Both the position numbers and the translations under genes were made by a program. Below are positions 1 through 7,669 of a stretch of DNA of 64,000 nucleotides, piece after piece. The notes beneath the pieces are model-generated. The model ran no database searches and was not told the DNA's origin. It saw only the letters and a list, made by a program, of their open reading frames with translations. Position 1 is the first letter of the stretch; every line of letters begins with the position of its first letter. The stretch comes from Arthrobacter dokdonellae (lineage in GTDB: Bacteria > Actinomycetota > Actinomycetes > Actinomycetales > Micrococcaceae). The stretch lies in assembly GCF_003268655.1 (NCBI RefSeq), contig NZ_CP029642.1, positions 1,054,001 to 1,118,000 of the forward strand, in the 5' to 3' direction.

Positions 1-864
1 GCCGTCTTGCTGCCGATTGCCGTCAGCGCCATCCTGCTGGCACTTTCCGGCGTCTCGAAGACGGGCTTTGGATCCGGTGAGTTTCTTGGCCTGATCGCCG
101 GCGGCATCGTCGTCGCGGCCGTGTGGGTTTGGTGGGAACTGCACGTTGAGTCTCCCATTGTGAACCTGAGGATGTTCAAGAACCGTCAGATCGCCCTCGT
201 CATGACGGCCTCCATTTTCGCTTCCATCGGCCCCCTTGGCGGCATGTCTGTCCCCACCCAGATGGTCCTGCAGTATCCGACGGCCCTGGGCTTTGGCCTC
301 GGCTTCACCCCTGCGGCAGCGGGCATCTTCAGCGCCCTGACCGCTGTTGTCGGCTACCTGTTCTCGCCGCTGGGGGGCAAGGTGGCCTTGCGTTTCGGGG
401 CACGCACCGTCTTCATCGGCGGGCTGGCCCTCATGGCGGCGGTCATTCCCATGATCCTTCTCAGCTACGGGAACGTGGTGGTGTTCTGCCTGGCCATGAC
501 CCTGAACGGCATCGGCATCTCGCTGACCTTCGGGGCGCTGCCCAATGTGCTCATCGAAGCCATCCCGGAATCCCACACCTCGGAAACGGCCGGCACCAAC
601 ACGATGGTCCGCAACATCGGCCAGTCCACGGCCACTGCCGTCGGCGCCATCATCCTTGCCAGCTACCAGGACCCCAGGACCACCATCGTGGCGCAGGGGG
701 GCATCAGCGCCAGCTTTGCCTTTGTCCTCGTGTTCGCGGTCCTGGCCGTTGGGGTTGCCCTGTTCCTGAAGCGCCATCCAGTGCAGTGGACGCCGGAAAC
801 CGCGCAGGAGCGGGCAAACCGGCGTGGCACACCGCCGGGAGTCCCGGTGATGGCCGCCGACTGA
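1..864 (+). CDS. MFS transporter, DHA2 (EmrB/QacA-like) type, C-terminal part
   Basis: The reading frame is open from the first base, so the start lies outside the window and 287 residues are visible. The protein is a run of hydrophobic helices: helices near both ends of a central segment that starts with an FKNRQIAL-type loop, followed by helix pairs separated by short basic loops. This pattern and the loop resemble the second half of 14-helix drug exporters of the DHA2 family, which use the proton gradient to expel drugs or other small molecules across the cytoplasmic membrane. The last 30 residues form a basic cytoplasmic tail. Substrate cannot be told from sequence. A long perfect inverted repeat follows 17 bases after the stop. 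Confidence 0.85.
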   Translation, partial: AVLLPIAVSAILLALSGVSKTGFGSGEFLGLIAGGIVVAAVWVWWELHVESPIVNLRMFKNRQIALVMTASIFASIGPLGGMSVPTQMVLQYPTALGFGLGFTPAAAGIFSALTAVVGYLFSPLGGKVALRFGARTVFIGGLALMAAVIPMILLSYGNVVVFCLAMTLNGIGISLTFGALPNVLIEAIPESHTSETAGTNTMVRNIGQSTATAVGAIILASYQDPRTTIVAQGGISASFAFVLVFAVLAVGVALFLKRHPVQWTPETAQERANRRGTPPGVPVMAAD

Positions 865-881
865 CAGACCCCCTGCATGTT

Positions 882-941
882 GCGCCCCAAGGCGACCTGC
901 CGGCCCTCCCTTCCAGGGACCGGCAGGTCGCCTTGGGGCGC
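882..941. repeat. 22-bp perfect inverted repeat downstream of the MFS gene
   Basis: Bases 882-903 and 920-941 are exact reverse complements (22 bp), enclosing a 16-base centre. It sits just after the MFS stop codon. No T-run follows on the plus strand, so it is not a textbook intrinsic terminator, although it could stop or stabilise transcripts as a hairpin. It is one of several such structures in the window. Confidence 0.85.
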
Positions 942-993
942 GCGCGTCCGTCCGGCCAGAGCCGCACAGCGGAGAAGCGACCCGTCCTGGCCA

Positions 994-1021
994 TAGACAA
1001 GAACTAGAATCTCGTTATAGT
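994..1021 (+). promoter_or_regulatory. Candidate sigma-70-type promoter for the MaoC/etf genes
   Basis: A TAGACA hexamer (994-999) and a TATAGT hexamer (1016-1021) are separated by 16 bases in an AT-rich patch that stands out from its surroundings. Transcription would start near 1028, leaving a leader of about 75 bases before the GTG start at 1102. This is a match by eye only. Confidence 0.45.
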
Positions 1022-1101
1022 ATTTAAGACGTAGTGATCCGCGCCACCACCGGGTGGTCATCTGAATCACAGGGGTCCGTCCCCGTGAAAGGAGCAGGGC
1101 T

Positions 1102-1995
1102 GTGGCGATCCACATGCACAACATAGGGAAAATGAGCGAGGGCGAGCCCTTCTCCTGGACGTCGAAGGATGCGCTGCTGTACGCGCTCAGTGTCGGTGCC
1201 GGCGCCGGTGACCAGAAGAAGGACCTGGCCTTTACGACGGAAAACTCGCGCGGCATTGCCCAAAAGGTCCTGCCCACGTTTGCCGTGCTGCTCGGCTCGT
1301 CGGCCGGGCCCATGGACGAGCTGGGCGATTTCAAGCTCTCACAGATCCTGCACGGCGGACAGCGGATCACGCTGCACCGTTCGCTGGACAGCAGCGGCAC
1401 CGTCATTCCGGTCAGCGGCATGAGTGCCGTCCATGACAAGGGCAAGCACGCTGTCATCGAGCTCAGCACCGAACTGCTGGATGCACAGACCCGCGAACCG
1501 GTGGCCACGAGCGTGACCACCATGATCATCCGCGGCGAGGGCGGCTTTGGCGGCCCACAGGGCACCGCCGAAACATGGGACGCGCCCGAGCGTCCCGCCG
1601 ATGTCACCGTCGTTGAGCGAACCGCCCTTGACCAGGCCCTGCTCTACCGTCTCAACGGCGACAGGAACCCGCTGCATTCGGACCCGCAGCTGGCCCGGAT
1701 GGTGGGATTCGACAAGCCCATCCTCCACGGCCTGTGCACCATGGGCTTTGCCGGCCGGGCGGTCCTGGAACACGTGGCCGGGTCCGACCCGGACAACTTC
1801 GGATCGCTCAGCGTCCGCTTCGCCTCGCCCGTGGTGCCCGGCGACGAGCTGACCACCAGCATCTGGAAGACCGAAACCGGCGCCGTGTTCCAGGTTCGGG
1901 TCGGGGACGCCGTGGTCCTTGACCGCGGCACCTATGCGCAAAGGGCCGGCGAAACAGGCGAAACCAACCACGACCTTGAGACGTCCGCGGCCTAG
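1102..1995 (+). CDS. MaoC-family (R)-specific enoyl-CoA hydratase
   Basis: The 297-residue protein carries the hydratase-2 signature of the MaoC hot-dog fold at about residues 182-195 (YRLNGD..NPLH.DP), followed by the typical ..KPILHGL stretch. The Asp and His of this motif are the catalytic pair in known hydratases. Length and an N-terminal half without the signature fit a double hot-dog enzyme of the fungal/peroxisomal MFE-2 type. These enzymes add water to trans-2-enoyl-CoA in fatty-acid or polyketide metabolism. The start is GTG at 1102, preceded by GAAAGGAGC about 8 bases upstream. etfB begins 25 bases after the stop, so it probably forms one transcript with etfBA, which suits a role in beta-oxidation. 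Confidence 0.85.
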   Translation: MAIHMHNIGKMSEGEPFSWTSKDALLYALSVGAGAGDQKKDLAFTTENSRGIAQKVLPTFAVLLGSSAGPMDELGDFKLSQILHGGQRITLHRSLDSSGTVIPVSGMSAVHDKGKHAVIELSTELLDAQTREPVATSVTTMIIRGEGGFGGPQGTAETWDAPERPADVTVVERTALDQALLYRLNGDRNPLHSDPQLARMVGFDKPILHGLCTMGFAGRAVLEHVAGSDPDNFGSLSVRFASPVVPGDELTTSIWKTETGAVFQVRVGDAVVLDRGTYAQRAGETGETNHDLETSAA

Positions 1996-2020
1996 CGCCG
2001 CCCCAGCCGGAGGAACACCC

Positions 2021-2791
2021 ATGAAGATTGCAGTTCTCATCAAGCAGGTCCCCGACACGGGGGAAGACCGACACCTCACGGCGAAAGGCGCCGTGGACCG
2101 TGCATCCGCCGATCGGGTTGCCGACGAAATCACCGAACGCGCACTGGAAATTGCCCTGCGCGAGAAGGACGCCGACAAGTCGGTGGAAATTGTTGCCGTC
2201 ACCATGGGTCCCGGGACGGCCATGGAAGCGCTGCGCAAGGCGTTGTCCATGGGCGCCGATTCGGCCATCCACCTCGTTGACGACGCCTTCGCGGGCGCCG
2301 ACGCCCCGGCCACGGCTGCGGCGCTGGCGGGCGCCCTGCAGGGCGGAAACTTTGACCTGGTCGTCGCCGGCAATGAATCCACAGACGGCCGCGGCGGGGT
2401 GGTGCCGGCCATGGTTGCCGAACTCCTCGGCCACCCCTTCCTGGGTTCCCTGGACACCGTTGCCATCAGCGCCGGCGCGGTATCCGGGCAGCGGCAGGAC
2501 TCTGAGAGCCTCCAGGAACTCGCCGCCGGCCTGCCGGCCGTCATCTCCATCACCGAAGCCTCCGCTGAGGCGCGCTTCCCGAAATTCAAGGGCATCATGA
2601 CCGCCAAGCGAAAGCCGGTCGCCGTGGTCACGGCCGCGGCCGTGGGACTTTCGGCCGCCCGCCACGCCGACGGCAACGTCGTGCTGGCCTCCAGCCGCAG
2701 ACCCGCCCGAACCGTGGGGATCAAGGTGGTCGACGACGGAACGGCCGCCACACAACTCGCCGCCTACCTCAGCGCCGAAAACCTGATCTGA
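2021..2791 (+). CDS. etfB: Electron transfer flavoprotein subunit beta
   Basis: A 256-residue protein of the normal length for EtfB/FixA. It begins with the family's [14 protein letters not shown] start and has the AGNESTDG and PAVISITE segments typical of the beta subunit, which holds AMP and pairs with EtfA. ETF collects electrons from acyl-CoA dehydrogenases and passes them to the quinone pool. The ATG at 2021 has AGGAAC in the right place upstream and matches the family's N-terminus; a longer open frame begins inside the preceding gene but is not supported. etfA follows after 14 bases. Confidence 0.95.
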   Translation: MKIAVLIKQVPDTGEDRHLTAKGAVDRASADRVADEITERALEIALREKDADKSVEIVAVTMGPGTAMEALRKALSMGADSAIHLVDDAFAGADAPATAAALAGALQGGNFDLVVAGNESTDGRGGVVPAMVAELLGHPFLGSLDTVAISAGAVSGQRQDSESLQELAAGLPAVISITEASAEARFPKFKGIMTAKRKPVAVVTAAAVGLSAARHADGNVVLASSRRPARTVGIKVVDDGTAATQLAAYLSAENLI

Positions 2792-2805
2792 AAGGACTGC
2801 CCGCC

Positions 2806-3792
2806 ATGAGCAACATTCTTGTCAACATTGAGGTGGCAGCGGACGGATCGCTGCGCTCCAGCACCGCCCACCTGCTCAGCCTGGCTGCACGCCTGGGCGA
2901 GCCCGTCGCCGTCGTGGCCGCACCCGCAGGTGCCTCAGAGGAACTGGTCAGGGAACTGGGGGCCTTGGGGGCCGGGGCGGTCGTGGTCGGGGAGAGCCCT
3001 GCGTCAACCAGCCACGTGGCCGCGGCGGCGGTGGCGGCGCTGGCCGGCGCCATCGCCAGCCATGCCCCGGCCGCCGTGCTGGCCTCCACGAGCCCGACGG
3101 CGCGCGAGGTCATGGGGCGACTGGCAGCCCGCACCGGCAACCCGGTGGTCGTCGACGCCGTGGGTGTCACGAACGACGGCGGCCGGATCGTGGCCAGCCA
3201 TTCGGTGTTTGGCGGAAACTACGTGACCGAATCCGGCGTTGGCGCCGGCATTCCGCTGGTCACCGTCTCCTCCAGCGGCGCCGAGCCCGCGCCGGCCGTT
3301 GCCGCGCCTGTGGTGGAGGTGCGCCGGCTGGAGGTCCCCACGCAGGGCGCCGCCGCCATCACCAGATCCGAAGTTGCCGCCGCCGCATCGGAGCGCCCGG
3401 AGCTGCGGTCGGCCAAAATTGTCGTTTCCGGCGGACGCGGCCTGGGCTCGAAGGAAAACTTTGTGCTGGTGGAGGAACTGGCCGACACGCTAGGGGCCGG
3501 TCTGGGGGCCTCCCGGGCGGCGGTCGACGCCGGTTACGTTCCCCAGAGCTGCCAGGTCGGCCAGACAGGTGTCAGCGTCTCGCCCGAGCTGTACCTCGCC
3601 GTGGGCATCTCCGGCGCCATCCAGCACCGGGCCGGCATGCAGACGGCCAGGCGGATCGTGGCCATCAACCAGGACGCCGACGCGCCGATCTTCGACATCG
3701 CCGACTTCGGCATCGTCGGGGACCTGTTCACGGTCCTGCCCCAGCTGCGGGAAGCCATTGCAGCCCGCACCGGCGTGCCCGCGGGCGTGTAG
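2806..3792 (+). CDS. etfA: Electron transfer flavoprotein subunit alpha
   Basis: A 328-residue EtfA. The N-terminal domain (about 1-190) is the alpha/beta fold that packs against EtfB. The C-terminal FAD-binding domain starts near residue 209 with [11 protein letters not shown] and continues with [16 protein letters not shown] and [10 protein letters not shown], the residues that wrap FAD in known structures. The heterodimer shuttles electrons from flavin dehydrogenases. AAAGGACTG precedes the ATG. It lies between etfB and a membrane cytochrome gene whose GTG start is 12 bases after the etfA stop, which suggests co-transcription. Confidence 0.95.
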   Translation: MSNILVNIEVAADGSLRSSTAHLLSLAARLGEPVAVVAAPAGASEELVRELGALGAGAVVVGESPASTSHVAAAAVAALAGAIASHAPAAVLASTSPTAREVMGRLAARTGNPVVVDAVGVTNDGGRIVASHSVFGGNYVTESGVGAGIPLVTVSSSGAEPAPAVAAPVVEVRRLEVPTQGAAAITRSEVAAAASERPELRSAKIVVSGGRGLGSKENFVLVEELADTLGAGLGASRAAVDAGYVPQSCQVGQTGVSVSPELYLAVGISGAIQHRAGMQTARRIVAINQDADAPIFDIADFGIVGDLFTVLPQLREAIAARTGVPAGV

Positions 3793-3804
3793 GGAGGCTG
3801 TGAC

Positions 3805-4746
3805 GTGTCGCTGCTGACGAAGCCCAAACCCCGATCCCAGGGCGAACCAAGGCGTTGGGCGGGACTGCTCAAGTGGGTCGCCATCGCGGTGGTGGCGCTG
3901 GCCGCCGTCGTGCTGGCCGCCCGCTGGGCCCGCGGGCTGGAGCCTGTCCAGGACTTCCTGCTCCGGTACCCCGGGCACAGCGAACTGCCCGCAAACGCGC
4001 CCGTGGGCATTCCCGCATGGCTCGGCTGGCAACACTTCCTCAACGCGTTCTTCCTGGTGCTCATCATCCGTTCGGGCTGGCAGGTGCGCACCACGGCCCG
4101 GCCCAAGGCGTACTGGACGCGGAAAAACACGGGGCTGCTGAAGACGAAGGGCACGCCGGCCAAGATCAGCCTGGAACTGTGGTTCCACCTGAGCATTGAC
4201 GTGCTGTGGCTGCTCAACGGCGCCGTCTTTGTGGTGCTGTTGTTCGCCACGGGTGCCTGGATGCGCATCGTGCCCACCAGCTGGGACATCATTCCCAACG
4301 CCCTGAGCGCCGGCCTGCAATATGCGTCGCTGAACTGGCCGGTGGAGAACGGCTGGGCCTATTACAACGCCCTGCAGGTCCTCGCGTACTTTGCCGTGGT
4401 GTTCATCGCTGCGCCGCTGGCCGCCATCACGGGTGTCCGCATGAGCCCGGCCTGGCCCAAGGGCAACGCGGCGCTGGAGAAGGCCTACCCCATTGAGGTG
4501 GCCCGCAAGATCCACTTCCCCGTCATGGTGTTCTTCACGGGCTTCGTGATCATGCACGTGGCGCTGGTGCTCACCACGGGCGTGCTGGCGAACCTGAACC
4601 ACATGTTTGCCGCACGCCAGGACGCCGGATGGCTGGGCTTTGGCATCTTTGCGGTTTCCCTGGCCGCCATGGTCGGTGCGTGCTTCCTGGCCCGGCCGAT
4701 CTTCCTGCGGCCCGTTGCATCCCTGATGGGCAAGGTCTCCAAGTAG
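3805..4746 (+). CDS. Cytochrome b/b561-like integral membrane protein
   Basis: 313 residues with about six membrane helices: one near residues 20-42, then helices around [29 protein letters not shown] and GWLGFGIFA. Histidines fall inside or at the edges of several helices (WQHF, WFHLS, KIHFP, IMHVAL), as in di-heme b-type cytochromes of the cytochrome b561/FdnI group. It likely moves electrons between a soluble donor and quinone. Its position directly after etfBA suggests a link between ETF and the membrane, but that is inference. GTG start with GGGAGGC upstream. A strong terminator follows about 35 bases after the stop. Confidence 0.75.
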   Translation: MSLLTKPKPRSQGEPRRWAGLLKWVAIAVVALAAVVLAARWARGLEPVQDFLLRYPGHSELPANAPVGIPAWLGWQHFLNAFFLVLIIRSGWQVRTTARPKAYWTRKNTGLLKTKGTPAKISLELWFHLSIDVLWLLNGAVFVVLLFATGAWMRIVPTSWDIIPNALSAGLQYASLNWPVENGWAYYNALQVLAYFAVVFIAAPLAAITGVRMSPAWPKGNAALEKAYPIEVARKIHFPVMVFFTGFVIMHVALVLTTGVLANLNHMFAARQDAGWLGFGIFAVSLAAMVGACFLARPIFLRPVASLMGKVSK

Positions 4747-4781
4747 CAAGCGGCACTTCAGCCGGGCTGGTGGGATGCAGG

Positions 4782-4827
4782 AAAATAAGGAAAGCGGCAC
4801 CGGTGACGGGGCCGCTTTCCTTATTTT
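4782..4827 (+). terminator. Intrinsic terminator after the etf-cytochrome operon
   Basis: Bases 4782-4798 and 4811-4827 pair perfectly over 17 bp (AAAATAAGG... with ...CCTTATTTT). The A-rich and T-rich ends make it usable from both directions: it would end the etf operon on the plus strand and the tRNA-Ser transcript on the minus strand. Confidence 0.85.
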
Positions 4828-4832
4828 CTGCG

Positions 4833-4920
4833 CGGAAGGTGCGAGATTCGAACTCGCGGTACGGGGTCACCGCACACTGGTTTTCAAGACCAGCTCCATC
4901 GGCCGCTCGGACAACCTTCC
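4833..4920 (-). tRNA. tRNA-Ser (anticodon TGA)
   Basis: The reverse strand folds as a class II tRNA of about 88 bases: acceptor GGAAGGT/ACCTTCC, a D-arm with GAGCGGCC, anticodon stem CTGGT/ACCAG around loop CTTGAAA (anticodon TGA, reads UCA), a long variable arm (GCGGT...ACCGC) and a T-arm GCGAGTTCGAATCTCGC. The 3' CCA is not encoded; the bases after the acceptor stem read GCG. Confidence 0.95.
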
Positions 4921-5017
4921 CTACGCTAGTAGTGTTTCATAAGCAGGGCGGCGCCACCAAAGCGGCCCGCCCCTCGAACACAGTTTTTGTCAGTGGACCA
5001 AGCAAGTGGAGAAAGTC

Positions 5018-6001
5018 ATGAAGGCGATAGTCGCACCGCAGGCCGGCGGCCCGGAAGTATTGACCCTGGCGGATGTGCCCGCACCGGTCCCCGGACCGGG
5101 CGAGGTGCTCATCGACGTCGTCGCCGCCGGCATCAACCGGGCCGACGTCCAGCAGCGCCGCGGCTTCTACCCGCCGCCGCCCGGCGCCTCGGACATCCTG
5201 GGCCTGGAGGTCTCGGGGCGGATCGCCGGCTTCGGCACCAACGTCACGCGGCCGTTTTCCATCGGGGACAAGGTGGTCGCCCTGCTTTCCGGCGGCGGGT
5301 ACGCGCAGCAGGTGGCGGTCCCGGCCGGGCAGGTGCTCCGGCTCCCGGACGGTGTTGACGTGGTCACCGCGGCGTCCCTGCCGGAGGTTGCCGCCACCGT
5401 GTACTCCAACCTCTTCATGACCGCCCAGCTGCAGCCAGGAGAGACCGTGCTGGTCCACGGGGGCACGGGAGGCATCGGAGTGATGGCCGTCCAGCTCGCC
5501 AAGTCCGCCGGCGCCCGGGTGATCGCCACGGCCGGCAGCGACGAGAAGGCCGCCATGCTCACCGGCTGGCTCGGTGCCGACGCGGCCATCAACTACCGCA
5601 CCCAAGACTTTGTGGAACTGGTCAGGGAGCACACTGACGGCCGGGGCGCCAACGTGATCCTCGACGTCGTCGGCGCAAAGTACCTGGCCCAAAACCTCTC
5701 CGCCCTGGCGCTGTACGGCCGCCTGGTGGTGATCGGTCTGCAAGGGGGAACGACGGCGGAACTGGACCTGGGCGTGCTCCTCGCCAAGCGCGCCGCCATC
5801 ATCGGCACCACGCTGCGTGGCCGTCCGGTGGAGGAAAAATCGACCATCATGGAGGGCGTGCGCAGCAACGTGTGGCCGCTGGTGGCCTCCGGTGCCGTCA
5901 AGACCATCGTGGACAAGACCTTTCCGTTCGCGCAGGCCGCCGCGGCGCACGAATACTTCGATTCCGGCTCCCACGTGGGAAAGGTGCTGCTCACGCTGTA
6001 G
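5018..6001 (+). CDS. NAD(P)H:quinone oxidoreductase, zinc-free MDR family (PIG3/QOR-like)
   Basis: 327 residues from ATG 5018, which has GGAGA six bases upstream; a GTG at 5006 is in frame but overlaps that ribosome site. The protein has the GroES-like N-terminal domain (AGINRADVQQRRG.YPPPPGAS), no structural-zinc cysteines, and a Rossmann domain with VHGGTGGIGVMAVQLAK near residue 150. This is the PIG3/QOR branch of the medium-chain dehydrogenase superfamily, soluble enzymes that reduce quinones with NADPH. The gene stands alone between tRNA-Ser and a repeat-containing spacer. The physiological substrate is unknown. Confidence 0.88.
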   Translation: MKAIVAPQAGGPEVLTLADVPAPVPGPGEVLIDVVAAGINRADVQQRRGFYPPPPGASDILGLEVSGRIAGFGTNVTRPFSIGDKVVALLSGGGYAQQVAVPAGQVLRLPDGVDVVTAASLPEVAATVYSNLFMTAQLQPGETVLVHGGTGGIGVMAVQLAKSAGARVIATAGSDEKAAMLTGWLGADAAINYRTQDFVELVREHTDGRGANVILDVVGAKYLAQNLSALALYGRLVVIGLQGGTTAELDLGVLLAKRAAIIGTTLRGRPVEEKSTIMEGVRSNVWPLVASGAVKTIVDKTFPFAQAAAAHEYFDSGSHVGKVLLTL

Positions 6002-6012
6002 CCCCGTACAGA

Positions 6013-6143
6013 TCGGTGGTGCAGCTTCTGCGACCTGCCATATTCGGTGGTGCAGCTCCTGCGGGTTGGACCATCTTGAGCCCGCATTATCTGCGCCATC
6101 GATTCCCGAGGGTGGCGGCAGCCCGCGTTATGTGCACTATCGA
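6013..6143. repeat. Two pairs of short degenerate direct repeats in a 324-base spacer
   Basis: The spacer 6002-6325 has no gene. Bases 6013-6032 and 6044-6063 match at 19 of 20 positions (TCGGTGGTGCAGCT.CTGCG). Bases 6080-6102 and 6121-6143 match at about 19 of 23 (GCCCGC.TTAT.TGC..). The second pair looks like remains of a genome-wide interspersed repeat, but that cannot be tested here. The rest of the spacer holds the putative promoter of the next operon. Confidence 0.6.
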
Positions 6144-6221
6144 ATCGGCCCGCAACGCCTGAGATCGGGCCGTCAGGCCGAACCCCCATGAATTCCCGGG
6201 ACTAGCCCCGGCAGCGACCCC

Positions 6222-6266
6222 TTGCGCATTGCATACCCCGTAGCTAAAGTTAGCCATACGCGGTAT
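6222..6266 (+). promoter_or_regulatory. Candidate promoter and PadR-type operator
   Basis: TTGCGC (6222-6227) and TAAAGT (6245-6250) are spaced by 17 bases and could be -35/-10 elements. Directly downstream, CATAC-GCG-GTATG (6254-6266) is a short perfect inverted repeat that would overlap the start of transcription. PadR proteins repress their own operons by binding short inverted repeats, so this is a reasonable autoregulatory site. Match made by eye. Confidence 0.4.
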
Positions 6267-6325
6267 GTATGCCGTTGTCGCGGCCGGCCATTGGGGGCGC
6301 CCGCGCCAAACTTGGGGAGTCTCAC

Positions 6326-6946
6326 ATGTCAATCAGGCATTCACTGTTGGCCCTGCTGCAGGAGGGGCCGCGCTACGGCTACCAGCTGCGCGGGGAGTTT
6401 GAGGAGCGGACGGGCGCCACCTGGCCGCTGAACATCGGGCAGGTCTACACCACCCTGGACCGGCTGGAGCGGGACGCCCTTGTGAAAAAAGAAGGGGACG
6501 ACGGCGAGGGCCACGTGGTCTACAGCATCACTGCCGCAGGGCGCGCCGAGGTGATGGGCTGGTTCGCGCAGCCAGTGGCCCAGGCCAACCCGCCGCGCAA
6601 CGAGCTCGCCATCAAGCTGGCGCTCGCCCTGACGCTTGACGGCGTTGACGTCACCGCCGTCGTGCAGGCCCAGCGGACCGCCTCGATGCGCCAGCTGCAG
6701 GACTACACCCGCCAGCGCCGTGGCGCCGCAACCGCGGCGGGCCCCGGCTCCGCCGGAACCGGCGGCCGTGACGACGCCTGGCTGCTGGTGCTGGACTCCC
6801 TGATCTTCTCCGCAGAGGCAGAGGTGCGCTGGCTGGACCACTGCGAGGGCTGGATGGCCAAGCGCGGTGCCGGCACCCGCACGTCGGCGGCCCGGCCGGC
6901 CGGTGCCGCGGCCTCCGAAACCCACACGCCGGCGGTGTCCCGATGA
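6326..6946 (+). CDS. PadR-family transcriptional regulator
   Basis: 206 residues from ATG 6326 (TTGGGGAG upstream). The N-terminal 80 residues are a PadR winged helix: SIRHSLLALLQEGPRYGYQL, then NIGQVYTTLDRLERDALV and a wing. The C-terminal half is the helical dimerisation arm typical of PadR subfamily 1, with an alanine-rich tail of about 25 residues. An earlier in-frame ATG at 6269 is not supported by the family. The stop overlaps the start of the following ABC ATPase gene (ATGA), so the regulator is co-transcribed with the exporter it probably represses. Such pairs often respond to antibiotics or envelope stress. Confidence 0.9.
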   Translation: MSIRHSLLALLQEGPRYGYQLRGEFEERTGATWPLNIGQVYTTLDRLERDALVKKEGDDGEGHVVYSITAAGRAEVMGWFAQPVAQANPPRNELAIKLALALTLDGVDVTAVVQAQRTASMRQLQDYTRQRRGAATAAGPGSAGTGGRDDAWLLVLDSLIFSAEAEVRWLDHCEGWMAKRGAGTRTSAARPAGAAASETHTPAVSR

Positions 6947-7668
6947 GCAGCGAGGTCCTCCAGCTGGAAGGCGTCAGCCGCACCTACGGCGAGGGCGCCA
7001 CGGCCGTCGCGGCGCTGCGCAACGTGAACCTGACCGTCAACGCCGGGGAGTTCGTGGCCGTCATGGGCCCCTCGGGCTCCGGCAAGTCGTCGCTGCTGAC
7101 GCTCGCGGGCGGTCTGGACAAGGCCACCGGTGGCGAGATCTTCGTGGAGGGCACGCCGCTGGGCGGGTTGAGCATCAACGAACTCGCGCGGCTCCGGCGC
7201 CGCGCCGTGGGATACGTGTTCCAGGACTTCAACCTGGTGCCCACGCTGACGGCGGCCGAAAACGTGTCCCTTCCGCGGGAACTGGACGGCATCGCGGCAC
7301 GCAAGGCCCGCCGCCAGGCGAACGACGCGCTGCGCCTGGTCGGCATCGAGGACCTGGCTGACAGGTTCATGGACCAGATGTCCGGCGGCCAGCAGCAGCG
7401 CGTGGCGATAGCCCGCGCCATCGTGGGCCAGCGCCGGCTGATCCTGGCCGACGAGCCCACCGGGGCGCTGGACTCGGCCACCGGGGACGGCATCCTGGAG
7501 GTGCTGCGGGGACGGGCCGACGCCGGTGCCGCCGTCGTGCTGGTCACGCACGAGGCCAGGCATGCCGGCTGGGCGGACCGCGTGGTGTTCCTGAAGGACG
7601 GGCGCATCGTGGACGAGGCCGCCTCCCAGCACGACCCGTCGGTGCTGCTGACCGGTTCGGCGCACTGA
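6943..7668 (+). CDS. ABC transporter ATP-binding protein, LolD/MacB type
   Basis: 241 residues with Walker A GPSGSGKSS (about 43-51), Q-loop VFQDFN, signature MSGGQQQRVAIARA, Walker B LILADEPTGALDS and H-loop VTHEARH. The LFPT-like region and the TGALDS Walker B belong to the MacB/LolD/FtsE subgroup, which works with FtsX-fold permeases by mechanotransmission rather than as an importer. The start overlaps the padR stop by four bases, and the stop is one base before the permease start. The three genes form a single unit. Confidence 0.93.
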   Translation: MSSEVLQLEGVSRTYGEGATAVAALRNVNLTVNAGEFVAVMGPSGSGKSSLLTLAGGLDKATGGEIFVEGTPLGGLSINELARLRRRAVGYVFQDFNLVPTLTAAENVSLPRELDGIAARKARRQANDALRLVGIEDLADRFMDQMSGGQQQRVAIARAIVGQRRLILADEPTGALDSATGDGILEVLRGRADAGAAVVLVTHEARHAGWADRVVFLKDGRIVDEAASQHDPSVLLTGSAH

Positions 7669-7669
7669 G

